Shown: positions 47,800-58,660 of the stretch, one piece after another | Numbering within the stretch: the stretch's first letter is position 1 | Layout: each line of letters starts with the position of its first letter | NCBI GenBank assembly: GCA_021234155.1 | Contig: JAJEKV010000022.1 | Span: forward strand, 4,669,852-4,733,851 | DNA from: Isoetes taiwanensis | Taxonomy: Eukaryota; Streptophyta; Lycopodiopsida; Isoetales; Isoetaceae | DNA length: 64,000 nt | Direction of reading: 5' to 3' | The notes under the pieces: generated by a model | Database searches by the model: none | What the model was told of the DNA's origin: nothing | Seen by the model: the letters and a program-made list of their open reading frames with translations, nothing else | Program-made: the position numbers and the translations under genes

Positions 47800-50339
47800 A
47801 ATAATCACAAAAGACTCAAGTAAGAGGAGTATCCACCCTTTTAGCCTAGAGCTACTCTCTCTCGATTCAAAGGAGTAGTCATCCGAGTACGTAGTTAGAG
47901 GACGACGGCACGGCTATGCATTGGATGGCTCTCCATCGACGCTTGCATCCTCGCCGCCTCCCGAGCCTTATGTCATGCTCTAGACCTTCATTCATATCCG
48001 CCATCGCTCCTATAAAACCAAAAGAATATGGCGCTAATGTAGTTCATAGAATTATAATAATTTTCACAACGCACCCAAGATTCCCGCCGAATTGGGAGAG
48101 TTCCCTCGTCGATAACCGCGATACAGATAAACAAATTTCCCACGCCCGTGGCTACTTGTACCGCCGCTTGTTAGGGGCAAACCCATATAGATGTTCCTAT
48201 GACAATATAACGAGTATTAGCTAGTGACATTTAAAGTTCTTATTAAAATTAATGTGAACTAATATAGCTCTTACTTAATCTATGGAAAACCCTTTTCGAT
48301 CACGGAGCCCAAATGAGACGCCTTTTCGATCACTTTTAGTTGCTTTGTCGGGCCCGAGCTCTATGTTTGCTTTCTCGATCCTTTGCACGCTCAATGCAAC
48401 TGATTGCAAGGCACACAACATTATCACAAGTTAAAGTGAACGAATGACAAAAAAATAAGAAATACCTTGATATCTTCCTTGTGGAGATTAAGGGTTTAGG
48501 ACTTTTGACCAATCGCCTTCCTTCTTTCGCAAGTCCGCTTTCAGCCTTGACCACATGGTGCCTTTGACATAAATCGATAGATCAACGCCATATCAAAATA
48601 ATAAAAACAAGACTATGACTAGGTCATGTACCTCCTTTTTCAGATAAGCTCGCCCATCATCGGCGAGCTTCTTCCGCTTAAACGCCTTTGCTTTTTCTAT
48701 CTCCGGGAAACTCGTTTCATTTTATTTTTGACGCCTCTATTTCGCTGGTCATAAGCGCCAGCCACTCTATACCGCTGGGAGGCCATAAACGAGAGATATT
48801 ATTTGTGACCGCGCCCCTCAAAGTAGTATAAAAGACACTTCCCTCATCATCCTTCTTAGGAAGAGCGCCCCGAAGCATAAATGGTGGGTATATAAAAGCG
48901 TTTATGTCTACCGTCAATATACATATCCCGGCCCCGATTAAGAACCTTTTGAGCACTTTGCAATGTATTCTAAGTGAAGAGAATGAACAAAACAACAAAT
49001 TTAGATGACAAAGTACTAATATTTAAGGTTGATATCTTAAATAATATGTTCACATAACTTACATCAAAAAATTATTATTAATATGATAGTCGGTATATTC
49101 GGGCCAAATCACCCGCAGACTTACGCGTTCAAAACAAAGCGAAATGGACGCCTTCTTCTTCTGACACGTGGACGCCGTCGATCCTTGCCTCTCCAAGTCA
49201 GCGAAATGACCATGTTCTTCTGATCCCGAACCCCGTGATGATCGTCGCGATCTTGAAGGTTGTGAGTCCGTTGTTCCACTACTTTTTGACCTCGAAGTAA
49301 TGAGAGAATGAGCATCTTTAACATGCCGCAACCAAAGAAATGTTTGGTACGTAGGGATATATATTTACCTCGTTGAAATCTTCCTCCAAGTTCCTTGCAT
49401 TAGAAAAATCTGCTCCCGCCTTTGCCTAGAACGGAGTCCATACTACGCCTAGCATTCTCAATATTCTCGCGAGAACGTGGAGGCCGATAATCAACACTAT
49501 GTCGCTTGGGAATAGGAGCGGAGGTCATTTAACCGGGCGCTGGTGTCAAAGAGGCAAAATATGTCGCAATTTGGTCTCTCTCTACGGGAGACATGTTTAT
49601 GCAGGAAGGGGGAGCGGGCGGAGGAGCTCAGCAGCACAAATATCATGCATTTATTATTTTTATTTTCATTTATTTATTATTTTTATAAAAAGCTATCTTA
49701 ATACCCAAACCCGCTGGTGTAGTGATAGGTGGAGGTTGGCGCCTTGAGGACCATCAAGACGATTGCCCCTACCTCGGGAGTCCTCCTCCTATTTTCTAAA
49801 CTCGCCCCTTTCCTCTACACAACAAATTAAAACTCCATGCATAAACTCACATACCTAATTAGAGGGTAAAGCGATAATAAAAACTATATAAATACTTACC
49901 TTCGCCTTTGCTCATTCTCCGTGACGATTATGATTACCTCTATTCATCACGAAAAAAAGAGCACACCTAGATCAAAAGAAATTGTGAGAGAAACATTTGA
50001 TAACCATGAATGATATTGGTTGCAATAATAGAATGATACTTACAAACCATAGAGATGAAAAATAGTATTTTTATGGTTCGAAATGTGCCACTTAATGAGC
50101 CCCTAGCATTTACCGCAGCCTTGACCGCCTTGACCTGGCGGAGGGGAGACGCCAGAATGCCATGAATATTGCATCAGCCAGAAAGAGGGCCACAATGAGG
50201 AAAAACCGCTAAGAATTGAGCCTCCGCCATGACTATATATATTAATTTGAACATAACGAGAATTAGCGAGAGAAAAGCTTTGAACAAGTGTCTTTGAATA
50301 AATACCTAAATTTATATTCTTATCTTCTTATTTATATTA
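47800..50339. other. CACTA interior, no recognised gene
   Basis: Minus-strand frames near 48336-48554, 48717-48998 and 49059-49331 have charged, lysine- and serine-rich products and possible exon borders, but no motif I can name. They could be the remains of a transposon-encoded protein. AT-rich DNA otherwise. Confidence 0.35.
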
Positions 50340-50680
50340 GAAAAGTATCTCGATATATGTATGGGGTGCATATCGAACTCTAGGTTGCCATATTATCGTG
50401 CCATGTATCATGTCATACACCGAACCCTAAATTATCCCACGCGGCATTTTTAGTGCCACATCATGAAACCCTACGCTATGCGGTGGCACATCATCAAACC
50501 CTAGGTTGTGTCAATGTCACGACTTCCTATTGCCACATCATAGTAAAAGATATGTCATCAAACCCTAAAGTTAGAAGAAATCATCAAAAACCCTAGATTG
50601 TGCCACATGGCATTTACAATCTAGGGTTTGATGATGTAGCACACAAAACCTAGGGTTTGACGCCCCAGAGCTTACAATTT
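50340..50680 (+). repeat. Degenerate CACATCATCAAACCCTA repeat
   Basis: The words AAACCCTA, CACATCAT and TGTGCCACATGGCA recur in loose tandem at a spacing of about 30-70 bases, in both orientations (for example ATCAAACCCTAGGTTGTG and CTAGGGTTTGATGATG). It is not a telomeric array: no consecutive TTTAGGG units are present. Confidence 0.65.
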
Positions 50681-51029
50681 TATCTACAAGTTATGATTAA
50701 TAATTTATTTACCATTAATAATAATTTTTTTGATTAATAAATTACTTTTTTCATTAGTAATTTTGACTAAAAACATTTATTGGTTGCAACAAGCCTCAAA
50801 TAGGAAGACAAAATTATATTAATCACTTCTTGCAAGCATTTAACAAAGAGGCTTAGCCATCTCAAGTGGATCACCACACTTCATATGTCGCCTCTCTCAC
50901 AACTATATCGTAAGAAAGCCCCGCTTGCTTTTGAACACATCGACGACGAAAGCAATAGATGGGCGATCCATGTGCACCAGCTCTATCCATCATCATTTGA
51001 CCTTCATATGTTGGATGATGTCCAATGTG

Positions 51030-52400
51030 CTAGAGTATCTGGCCGGTTGGGTTTATCTCAACACACAACCCCATAAGCCGCATTGCCCGGACAAAATCAA
51101 GGAGCATCTCGTGAATGTAGCCCAGTGGAATATATGTCGATATCTCATGCCCCCATGATGCTTGGTCATCCGATGATGATGTAAAAACTCTCTTCTCCCA
51201 CCAAGGATATCGCACTGCTCCATCTTGTAGTGTATAACGGTTTTCAATTTGGGCATTCGCCCTTGCAAAAAAATCTGAGGGCCGCGGTCCCAATCACCAA
51301 TAGCCACCCACACATTTGTAAGGGAGTCATCAAAATGGAGTTTGACCCTTTGCAATTGAGCTTTGTGTGTGTCCAACCCGAGCGTGGATGGCATAGACTC
51401 CTTCTCGCAAGAGCGAGAGCTATTTCTGGACGCACTTATACACGAAGTCTCATTTTGGCTTTCCACCGCACTTATCTTCATATCAACCCTTCTTGAGCAC
51501 TATGCATTGCATTTGACCATCTCCTATAAGAAGAGAATTGGCTCTAAGATGGTCAAGTAATTCTCAAAAAGGTTCCTCCATTCATGAATGGCAGACTACC
51601 ATTGGTCCCCTCGTGGCTCATCTCCACAAAAGACCTCGTGGGCAAGTCCAAGGGTGTGGCCACGCCGGACTTGGGCTCTTGAAACGGATATACTTGTCAC
51701 CAACAACCATGATGCAGCTCTATCTTGGCCTCTCCACACAATGCCAAGATAATAATCATCTTGATTAAAGTACAGGGTTCCCAAGATCCGATTTGGTATA
51801 TTTGGCGCCTTGTTTACTACCAATGCACTTTATAACTCCAACAAAGATCCACAGAATGTCACAATAAATGCAAAAGACATTTATCATGAGCATGTAATGA
51901 TAATCTAGCCCCCGCACCAATAGAGCTCCCACCATGGATAAGACTATCTAACTCCTTCACCGCCATCATTGAGATCAAGCATCGGCCATCTTGTGATCTT
52001 TTATGTCCGAACCTTTGCACTTCGCCACGACTAGCCCATCGCCCCACGTGATGCCTCAAAAGATAGGGGCTCATAAGTGGCACTTTTATACTTAAGTAGC
52101 ATCCTCAATTCGCTCGTGATTGCAAACCCAAGACTTTAAGTTCTTTTCTCATCATATCTTCCAACTCGTGACTCATGCTCGCCACCTCCCACATAATAAT
52201 TCGCATCGACATTCTTTCTCAACCGATGCTACAAAACGGTTAATTGATCATCGGGCTTGTATATGTCGCTCCGGCCTGGCCTGGCGATATTTGATTGATG
52301 AGGATGCGCCTAATTTCACTAAGCATCTCTCCCTCCATCGAGGCCATTTTATGCCTACAAACAAAACAAAATAATGAATACAAAAGCCAAGCATGCACAA
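51030..52400 (-). pseudogene. Unrecognised minus-strand coding remnant in the CACTA interior
   Basis: The best-preserved part (51053-51481) reads VKLHFDDSLTNVWVAIGDWD, then GPQIFLQGRMPKLKTV and IHYKMEQCDILG. An adjacent frame continues STYIPLGYIHEMLLDFVRAM to about 51060. The amino-acid texture (W, D and G turns, regular hydrophobics) looks like real protein, with several frame changes between parts. I cannot assign a family: it matches neither the TNP2 transposase nor DUF4218 landmarks that I know. Confidence 0.4.
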
Positions 52401-52979
52401 AGTAAATGCAACATAATAATACGACAATATCAAACATGTATGCGCACTATATAATCATTACTTATAACACGCCCTATGGCTTACTAATACCTTATCCGAC
52501 CCCCCAAAAAGCAAGAAAAAAAAAAGAAGAAGAAACAAGAAAACTAAATAGGTTAGATTAGGGTATTCGCAATCCACTGGCCAATTTACATTCAGATACT
52601 AGTTAATTAGTTAGCGATAGTCCCAAATTTTAGTTAACTTTTTTAACCAAAAACACTACCTAAACTTATCTTCGCACCTTGTTCGGATTAGTTAGCAAAA
52701 TTAACTAAAAATTAACTAAATTAGAAATTAGCACTATAGAGGTCACTTTAAGTTTAGTTAATTGTACATATAATTTTTATGCCTTTGGCTAACTTAACTA
52801 GACATGTTCGAAATAATTTAGTTAATTAGTTAAGTTATTTTTTTACCAACGCTTTTAGTGCGAATTAGTACTACATTAAGTTAGCCTAACCTATTTTTTT
52901 TTAACTAGCACGGGTGTGAAGGGAATCATCCGCCATCGTTAACTTAACCTAGCCCTAGCTACCCTAGCTAAAACCGACA
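52400..52979. other. AT-rich spacer with TTAGTTAA words
   Basis: Short AT-rich words of the type TTAGTTAA(C/T) and ACTAAATTAG recur many times between 52590 and 52900, giving a weak low-complexity character. No gene seen. Confidence 0.5.
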
Positions 52980-53375
52980 ATAAACGTGAACTAAGGCTCA
53001 ACACCGGTCCTCCCCACTGCTGTGGGAGCCGACCATGTCCTTGCCGAGCCACATCTACCTAAGAATGAGAAGAAAAGTGGACTTGGACCCTGACACCCAG
53101 TCCTCTCCACGCAAGGTGGAGCCGACTGTGACCTTGAACAAGCCACTACAATTTTATTTTAAACCCAAAAAAATAACAAGTGGAACTGAAGTGGACTTGA
53201 ACCCTGCACGCGGGTCCCTCCACTCTAGGTGGAGCCGACCGCGTGCTCCTTGAACAAGCCACTCATTAACCTAGGGAAACATTTATGATTGTAGTGAAAG
53301 TGGACTTCAACCCGGGTACATGGTCCTCCCCACTCTAGGTGGAGCCGACCTGCGTCTCTTGAACAAGCCACTCCA
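52980..53375 (-). repeat. Tandem repeat of about 105 bases with tRNA-like B box
   Basis: Four units are aligned on GTCC(C/T)(C/T)CC.C(T/A)C at 53007, 53100, 53214 and 53323 (spacing 93, 114 and 109). Each unit has the hairpin-forming CCACTCTAGGTGGAGCCGACC core and TTGAACAAGCCACT. On the minus strand units read GGGTTCAAGTCCACTT, which fits a pol III B box; no full tRNA cloverleaf is visible. Confidence 0.75.
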
Positions 53376-53514
53376 TCAATTTTTTAACCTACTTAAAACT
53401 ATAAAAATAAAATGCAAGTGCGATCAACTACTTACCAAAATAAGGACGGTGTACAAGATCCCCGCCTGTCCAAATCGTGAATAGAAAGCTGCAACAGAAG
53501 TAACAAAGCATTAG

Positions 53515-54340
53515 AGGAATAAGAACAAAGAAGAAAAAGATCGAAGAAGAAAGAAAGGAAAAAAAGGGGGGGATAGAAAACAAGAGATAGAAATAAAACA
53601 AGAGAAAGAAATAAGAGAATAGAAGGGAAGAAATAAGGATAGAATAGAGAAGAAATAAGAGAAGAAACAAGAAAGAATGAAGAAAAATAAGAGGAAATAA
53701 GAGAAGGGAAGGGAATAGAATGGAAGGAAGAAATAAAAGAAGGGAAAGAAAAGGATCGAATGGAAAGTGAGGAAGAAATGTGAAGAATAAGAAACAAATG
53801 AAGAATGAAGAAATGAAATTAAAAAAAATGAAGAATAAGAAATGAAAAAAAATGAAGAATAAGGAAGGGAAGAGAAGAAAGAAATGAGGGAAGGGAGGGG
53901 AAAGAATTAGGAATGAGAAAGCATGAGAAAGAATGGAAATGAGAAACAAATGAGAAAGCATGAGAAAGAAATGAGAAAGAAATGAGAAAGCATGAGAAAG
54001 AAATGAGAAAGCAAGAAATTAGAAAGAATGAGGAAGAATGAGAAAGAGTGAGGAATAAAGAATGAGAAAGCATGAGGAAGAAAGAAATGAGAAAGAATGA
54101 GGAAGAAAGAATGAGAAAGAAATGAGGAAAGAAGAAATATGGGAAGAAAGAATGAGGAAAGAATGAAGCATGGAAGAAGGAGGAAGAAATGAAGCATGAG
54201 GAAGAATGAGGAAGAAATGAAGCATGAGAAAGAAAGAAGGAGGAAGAATGAACGAGGCATGGAAGAATGGGAAGAAAAAAAAAATCAAGAACAAAGAAGA
54301 AGAGGAAGGAAAGGAAACCAAAAAAGAGGAAGGTTGGGCA
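53515..54340 (+). repeat. Polypurine tract, about 0.8 kb
   Basis: The plus strand is almost only A and G, built from GAAGAAA, GGAAGAAATGA and ATGAGAAAGAA words with occasional T and rare C. The apparent long Phe/Ser-rich frames on the minus strand (53428-54352) are products of this composition and not genes. Confidence 0.9.
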
Positions 54341-54499
54341 TGCACCATTCAATCTAAAAACCTATTCAATCTAAAAAAACATGATATACTAACCTTAGAA
54401 TAGTTGCTTGCGGTGTAGATCGTGGTACTAGCGCCGCGGATCGCCCAAGAACCTCAAGAAGTAGGGCAAAAAGAAGTTCCGAAAAGCCGCCACCGCTGG

Positions 54500-54606
54500 T
54501 TCAAAATATTACGTAGCGCCGATGCGACGCCACGCCGCACAGCGACGTTATTTCAAATTGCCGCGACGCGACGCCCTTTGGCGACGATTTTGTTATAGCG
54601 ACGCTA
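54500..54606. repeat. Right subterminal GCGACG-rich block
   Basis: GCGACGCCACGCC, GCGACGCGACGCCC, GGCGACGATTTTG and TAGCGACGCTATTG occur within 100 bases of the right CACTA-like terminus, mirroring the left block. Confidence 0.7.
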
Positions 54607-56159
54607 TTGTTTTTGCATTTTTTTTAATGTGAAGCTCATTAAAGTTTGTCCCTAGGCTTATTTTGAACAGCCCCGAGGCCGATCCTTGAACCAGAGGATT
54701 CAAATCTGGCCAATATATAGGGGAACTGAAGCCGGAGGGTGTTCATTAGCATACCAGCCCCCTGTGGGGCTGTACTGTGATGACAGCCGCCGAACGTTTT
54801 TGGGATCCGGCCTCCCCTGGGATCTGGACTCTCCCCTACCGAGGTGGCCATTCAAAGTCAGCCTTTGTTTGACTTGGGGAAGGGTGCCCCATGCTTGCCC
54901 AACAACCTGCCGCCCGACCGCTCTAACCCCAACGCTTGTCTCGACCTTATCCGAAAATTTTGGAAATTTTCCCCGTATGCCGGTGATGACCATAGAAGCC
55001 ACCTGACCAAAACCATAATTTAATTCCATGCCATGCATTAACTACTTAATTTATAAACCATAAATGCAATAAAATGCATAACTAAAAGAGTGTGCATCAA
55101 AAAAAGGCGAGTCTTTGACCGGGGGGCAAATAAGGCGCAAGTATGACACATTAAAAAAATTTTCACTTGGAAACTATGAAGCAATCTTTCATCAAGGTAC
55201 AATTGTTTCGGTGAAAACAAAACCAGTTCATTACAAGTTAGTTATGCCATCCATGTCAAATAGCTTTAGGGAGCAGAAAACCAAAACAAAAAACCCTTCT
55301 AGAATCTGGCAAGTCACGTGGTTTACGCCCAATGCAATCTTAGACCAAGTATAACGCCCAAATGAGCCAAGGTCAACCCCAAGTACAACGATCCCACAAA
55401 CTCCATTCCTTTGACCTTAGCTAACCCTTTGACCTAGACCTTCTCCGAAAATTTCGAAAATTAATGGTGATGGAGATGGATTAGGAATCCACCGCAAAAA
55501 TCAGAATTTATTTTCGTTTAATGCATTAATTGCGAATTTATGAATGTCTTGCACCTCTGCAAAAGCGCCTCGACTTCTACTTGCCACATCTGAGGAGGAC
55601 AGCCCAAACTCCGCCCGGTCAGCTCCCTTGCTCCGTGATTCTACAGCAGCTTCGCCAGTCCTGGGTGCAACAGACCAAGTCTCGCCCCCAAAACGCAAAC
55701 CCTTCTAGAACCTCGCAACCCACTGTGGTTTACGCTTTTGGAGGCCCTCCTCCTTGTCAGATTAGGGCTGACCTTTGGCGCCGTGACTTGACGGGGAGTG
55801 GGGGTGTTGATGCTAGAGCACGGACCCCAAAATCCCCGAAGTCGCTTGCCCTCACTTCCTCTCCCCCTCTGCCCCGGGGGACGGACGGGCGACCTCCCTC
55901 CTGAATCGCGATTTGACTCTCACTAATAGACTCAACGCCGACGCTGCCCTAGGGACCAAGTTCTCGTGGGCCGTGAAGACCAAAACTCGCCCCCAAAACA
56001 AAACCCTTCTAGAATCCGGGCAAGTCACGTGGTTTACGCTTGAGGCCCTCCCTTGTCGATTTGGTCTGGACCTTGCACCGTATCTTGACATGGAGTGGGG
56101 GTGTTGACGCCGTGACCCTAAACTCCCCCTAAGTTGCTTGCCCCGATTCAGCTTCATTA

Positions 56160-56510
56160 CAAGTTAATTATGCCATCCATGTCAAATAGCTTTAGGGAGC
56201 AAATCCGTTGAACAAGGGCATTCTCTCTATCCATATGCCTTGATATCAAAACACAACCATCATCACAAGCAACCAAATCTAACCCCCCAACCCGCACTAG
56301 TCTTTTTTGCTTCCTCAGAATCATTTATCTTCATTCTAGTAGTTATGATGCTTTTCAGAAATCATTTATCTTCATTCTAATAGTTATGATGCTTATATTC
56401 TCAATGCAATCTTAGACCAAGTATAACGTCCAAATGAGCCAAGGTCAACCCCAAGTACAACGATCCCACAAACTCATTCCTTTGACCTTAGCTAACCCTT
56501 TTCGACCTAG
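56160..56510 (-). repeat. B-type segment, right array (first full copy)
   Basis: Contains AAGTTAATTATGCCATCC, CAAGGGCATTCTCTC, CATATGCCTTGATA and a tandem duplication of about 40 bases (ATCATTTATCTTCATTCTA(G/A)T, at about 56330 and 56363). It ends TTGACCTTAGCTAACCC. Matches 2855-3205 in reverse. Confidence 0.85.
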
Positions 56511-57229
56511 ACCTTCTCCAAAAAATTTCAAATTTGGTCTGTGGTCGGAGAGATGGGTTAGGAATCCACCGGCAAAAAATCAGAATTTATTTTCGCACAA
56601 TGCATTAATTGCGACTTATGAATGTCTTGCCACCGCAAAAGCGCCCCCCGACTTCTACTTGCCACATCGGGAGGAGGAGGCCCCAAACTCCGCCCGCCAT
56701 TTCCCCTTGCTCCGTATTCTCGGCCGGGCTTCTCGCCGTGTCCCAAGTGCAACAGACCAAGTCTCGCCCCAAAACGCAAACCCTTCTAGAACCCTCCGCA
56801 AACCACGGGTTTACGTTTTGGAGGCCCTCTCCTTGTCGATTCTGCGGGACCTTGCGCGCGGACTTGACGTGGAATGGGGGTGTTGACGCCGAAAGCACGG
56901 GACCTAAAATCCCGGGAAGCCGCTTTTGCAAATCTCTCTCCCAAGGCCCCGGGACGGGACGGGCGACCTCCCCTCCGGAATCGCGATTTGACTGCCAATG
57001 GACTCGTAACGCCGACGTTGCCCTGGGACCAAGTTCGCGGGCCGAAGACCAAAACCTCGGCCCCCAAAACAAAAACCCTTCTAGAATCGGCAAGTCACTT
57101 GGTTTACGTTTGGCCCTCTCCTTGTCGATTTGGTGGGACCTTGCAATCAGATTCTTGACATGGAGGGGGTGTTGATTTTCGTGACGATTTGGGACCCTAA
57201 ACTCCCCCGAAGTTGCTTGCCCCGATTCA

Positions 57230-57595
57230 TTTCATTACAAGTTAATTATGCCATCCATGTCAAAATAGCTTTAGGGAGCAGTCCGCTGAACAAGGGCATT
57301 CTCTCTATCCATATGCCTTGATACTTCAAAACACAACCATCATCACAAGCAACCAAATCTAACCCCCTCCCAACCCGCACTAGTCTTTTGCTTTTACAGA
57401 ATCATTTATCTTCATTCTAGTAGTTATGATGCTTTTCTCAGAATCATTTATCTTCATTCTAATAGTTATGATGCTTATATTCTCAATGCAATCTTAGACC
57501 AAGTATAACGCCCAAATTTGCCAAGGTCAACCCCAAGTACAAATCGATCCCACAAACTCCATTCCTTTGACCTTAGCTAACCCTTTGACCTAGAC
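57230..57595 (-). repeat. B-type segment, right array (second full copy)
   Basis: Same order of words as 56160-56510, including the duplicated ATCATTTATCTTCATTCTA unit (near 57400 and 57440). The spacing of about 1.08 kb between the two B segments shows that they are part of the monomer. Confidence 0.85.
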
Positions 57596-58479
57596 CTTCT
57601 CAAAAATTTCAAAATTGGGCTGTGTCTTTTGAGATGGGTTAGGAATCAGTGGCAAAAAATCAGAATTTATTTTAGGTACAATGCATTAATTGCGAATTTA
57701 TGAATGTCTTGCACCTTTGCAAAAGCGCCACCCGACTTCTACTTGCCACGCGGGAGGAGGACAGGCCCAAACTCCGCTCCGTCATTTCCCCTTGCTCCGT
57801 ATTCGCCGTCCAGCTCTTCGGCCAGTCCCAAGTGCAACAGACCAAGTCACCGGCCCCCAAAACGCAAAACCCTTCTAGAACTTGCAACCCAGGGTTTACG
57901 TTTTTGGAGGCCCTCTCCTTGTCCCGGTCCGGGCGGACCTTTAGCGTGACTTGGCGGGAGTGGGGTGTTGGCCGTGAGCAGGGACCTAAAATCCCCGGGC
58001 TGCTTGCCGGAATTTCCTCTCCCCAAGGCCACAGGGGCCGGGCGACCTCCCCTCTCTCCCAGCGATTTGGCTCGCCAATGGACTCGAGCGTCGACGTTGC
58101 CCTGGGACCAAGTTCCGTGGCCAGAAGACCACCCGACCTCCAAGAAGCGCCAAAAGCTCACTTCCATCACACTCGTGAGTCAGTTGGCCTAGGATGTGGA
58201 TTGGGATCTTGTCGTGGGTGGGCGTGAGAGTGTTTTCTTTTTGCAAAACCGACCTTGTAACTTGCTCCCTAGGGTACCTTTTCGCCATTCCGGGACGATT
58301 TGGCAGGGTTGATTTGCCATTCGAGCCCTCCCGTGCCCCCATGACAAACAGCTTTCTACAAGGCCGGCCTCGGGGCAGCCGCGGTTTGACAAGTTCTCGG
58401 ACCCGATTCTGGAATCTTTTGGGCCTTCCCCTGAAGGGGGCCATCAGCGGAGGATCCAAATCAATCCGGGATAGGGGCA

Positions 58480-58660
58480 ACCGGCTCTAGTCTTTTGGTC
58501 ATTAGTGCAGCGCCCAGGGGGCTAGTAGTTATGATGCTGCCTCGAACTTTTTTGATCCATTCCTCTTGGGGTATGACTCTCCCTCTTGTGAGGAATCTTA
58601 GACCAAGTCCTAACCTCGTTTGACTTGGGGAAGGGTGCCAAGCTCGGGTTGCCCTCGCAA
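58480..58660 (-). repeat. A/B hybrid monomer junction
   Basis: A-type sequence up to about 58520 is followed by the B-type words CTAGTAGTTATGATGCT, then A-type GCCTCGAACTTTT, then the B-type AATCTTAGACCAAGT inserted before A-type CCTCGTTTGACTTGGGG. This monomer lies between the inner B-type and outer A-type parts of the array, as expected of a recombinant. Confidence 0.7.

Larger units (their letters stand above)
47150..54631. mobile_element. CACTA-like DNA transposon (7.5 kb)
   Basis: The left end CACAACAAGAAAAGGCC is close to the common plant CACTA end CACTACAAGAAAA. The right end, read in reverse, is CACATTAAAAAAAATGC. Both ends are followed by dense GCGACG/GCGTCG words (47170-47330 and 54500-54606), which is typical of CACTA subterminal repeats. 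The three bases outside the ends (ATA and AAG) do not match, so a target-site duplication is not shown. No frame could be matched to a TNP2-type transposase; interior minus-strand frames are unassigned. It may be a defective or non-autonomous member. Confidence 0.65.

Noticed and set aside
50340-50680. Telomere-like AAACCCTA words
   Set aside because: They are isolated and embedded in a longer degenerate word; no consecutive TTTAGGG units occur.
53428-54352. Overlapping minus-strand open frames up to 177 codons rich in Phe, Ser, Leu and His
   Set aside because: They arise from the polypurine composition of the tract. All three frames are open and none has a motif.
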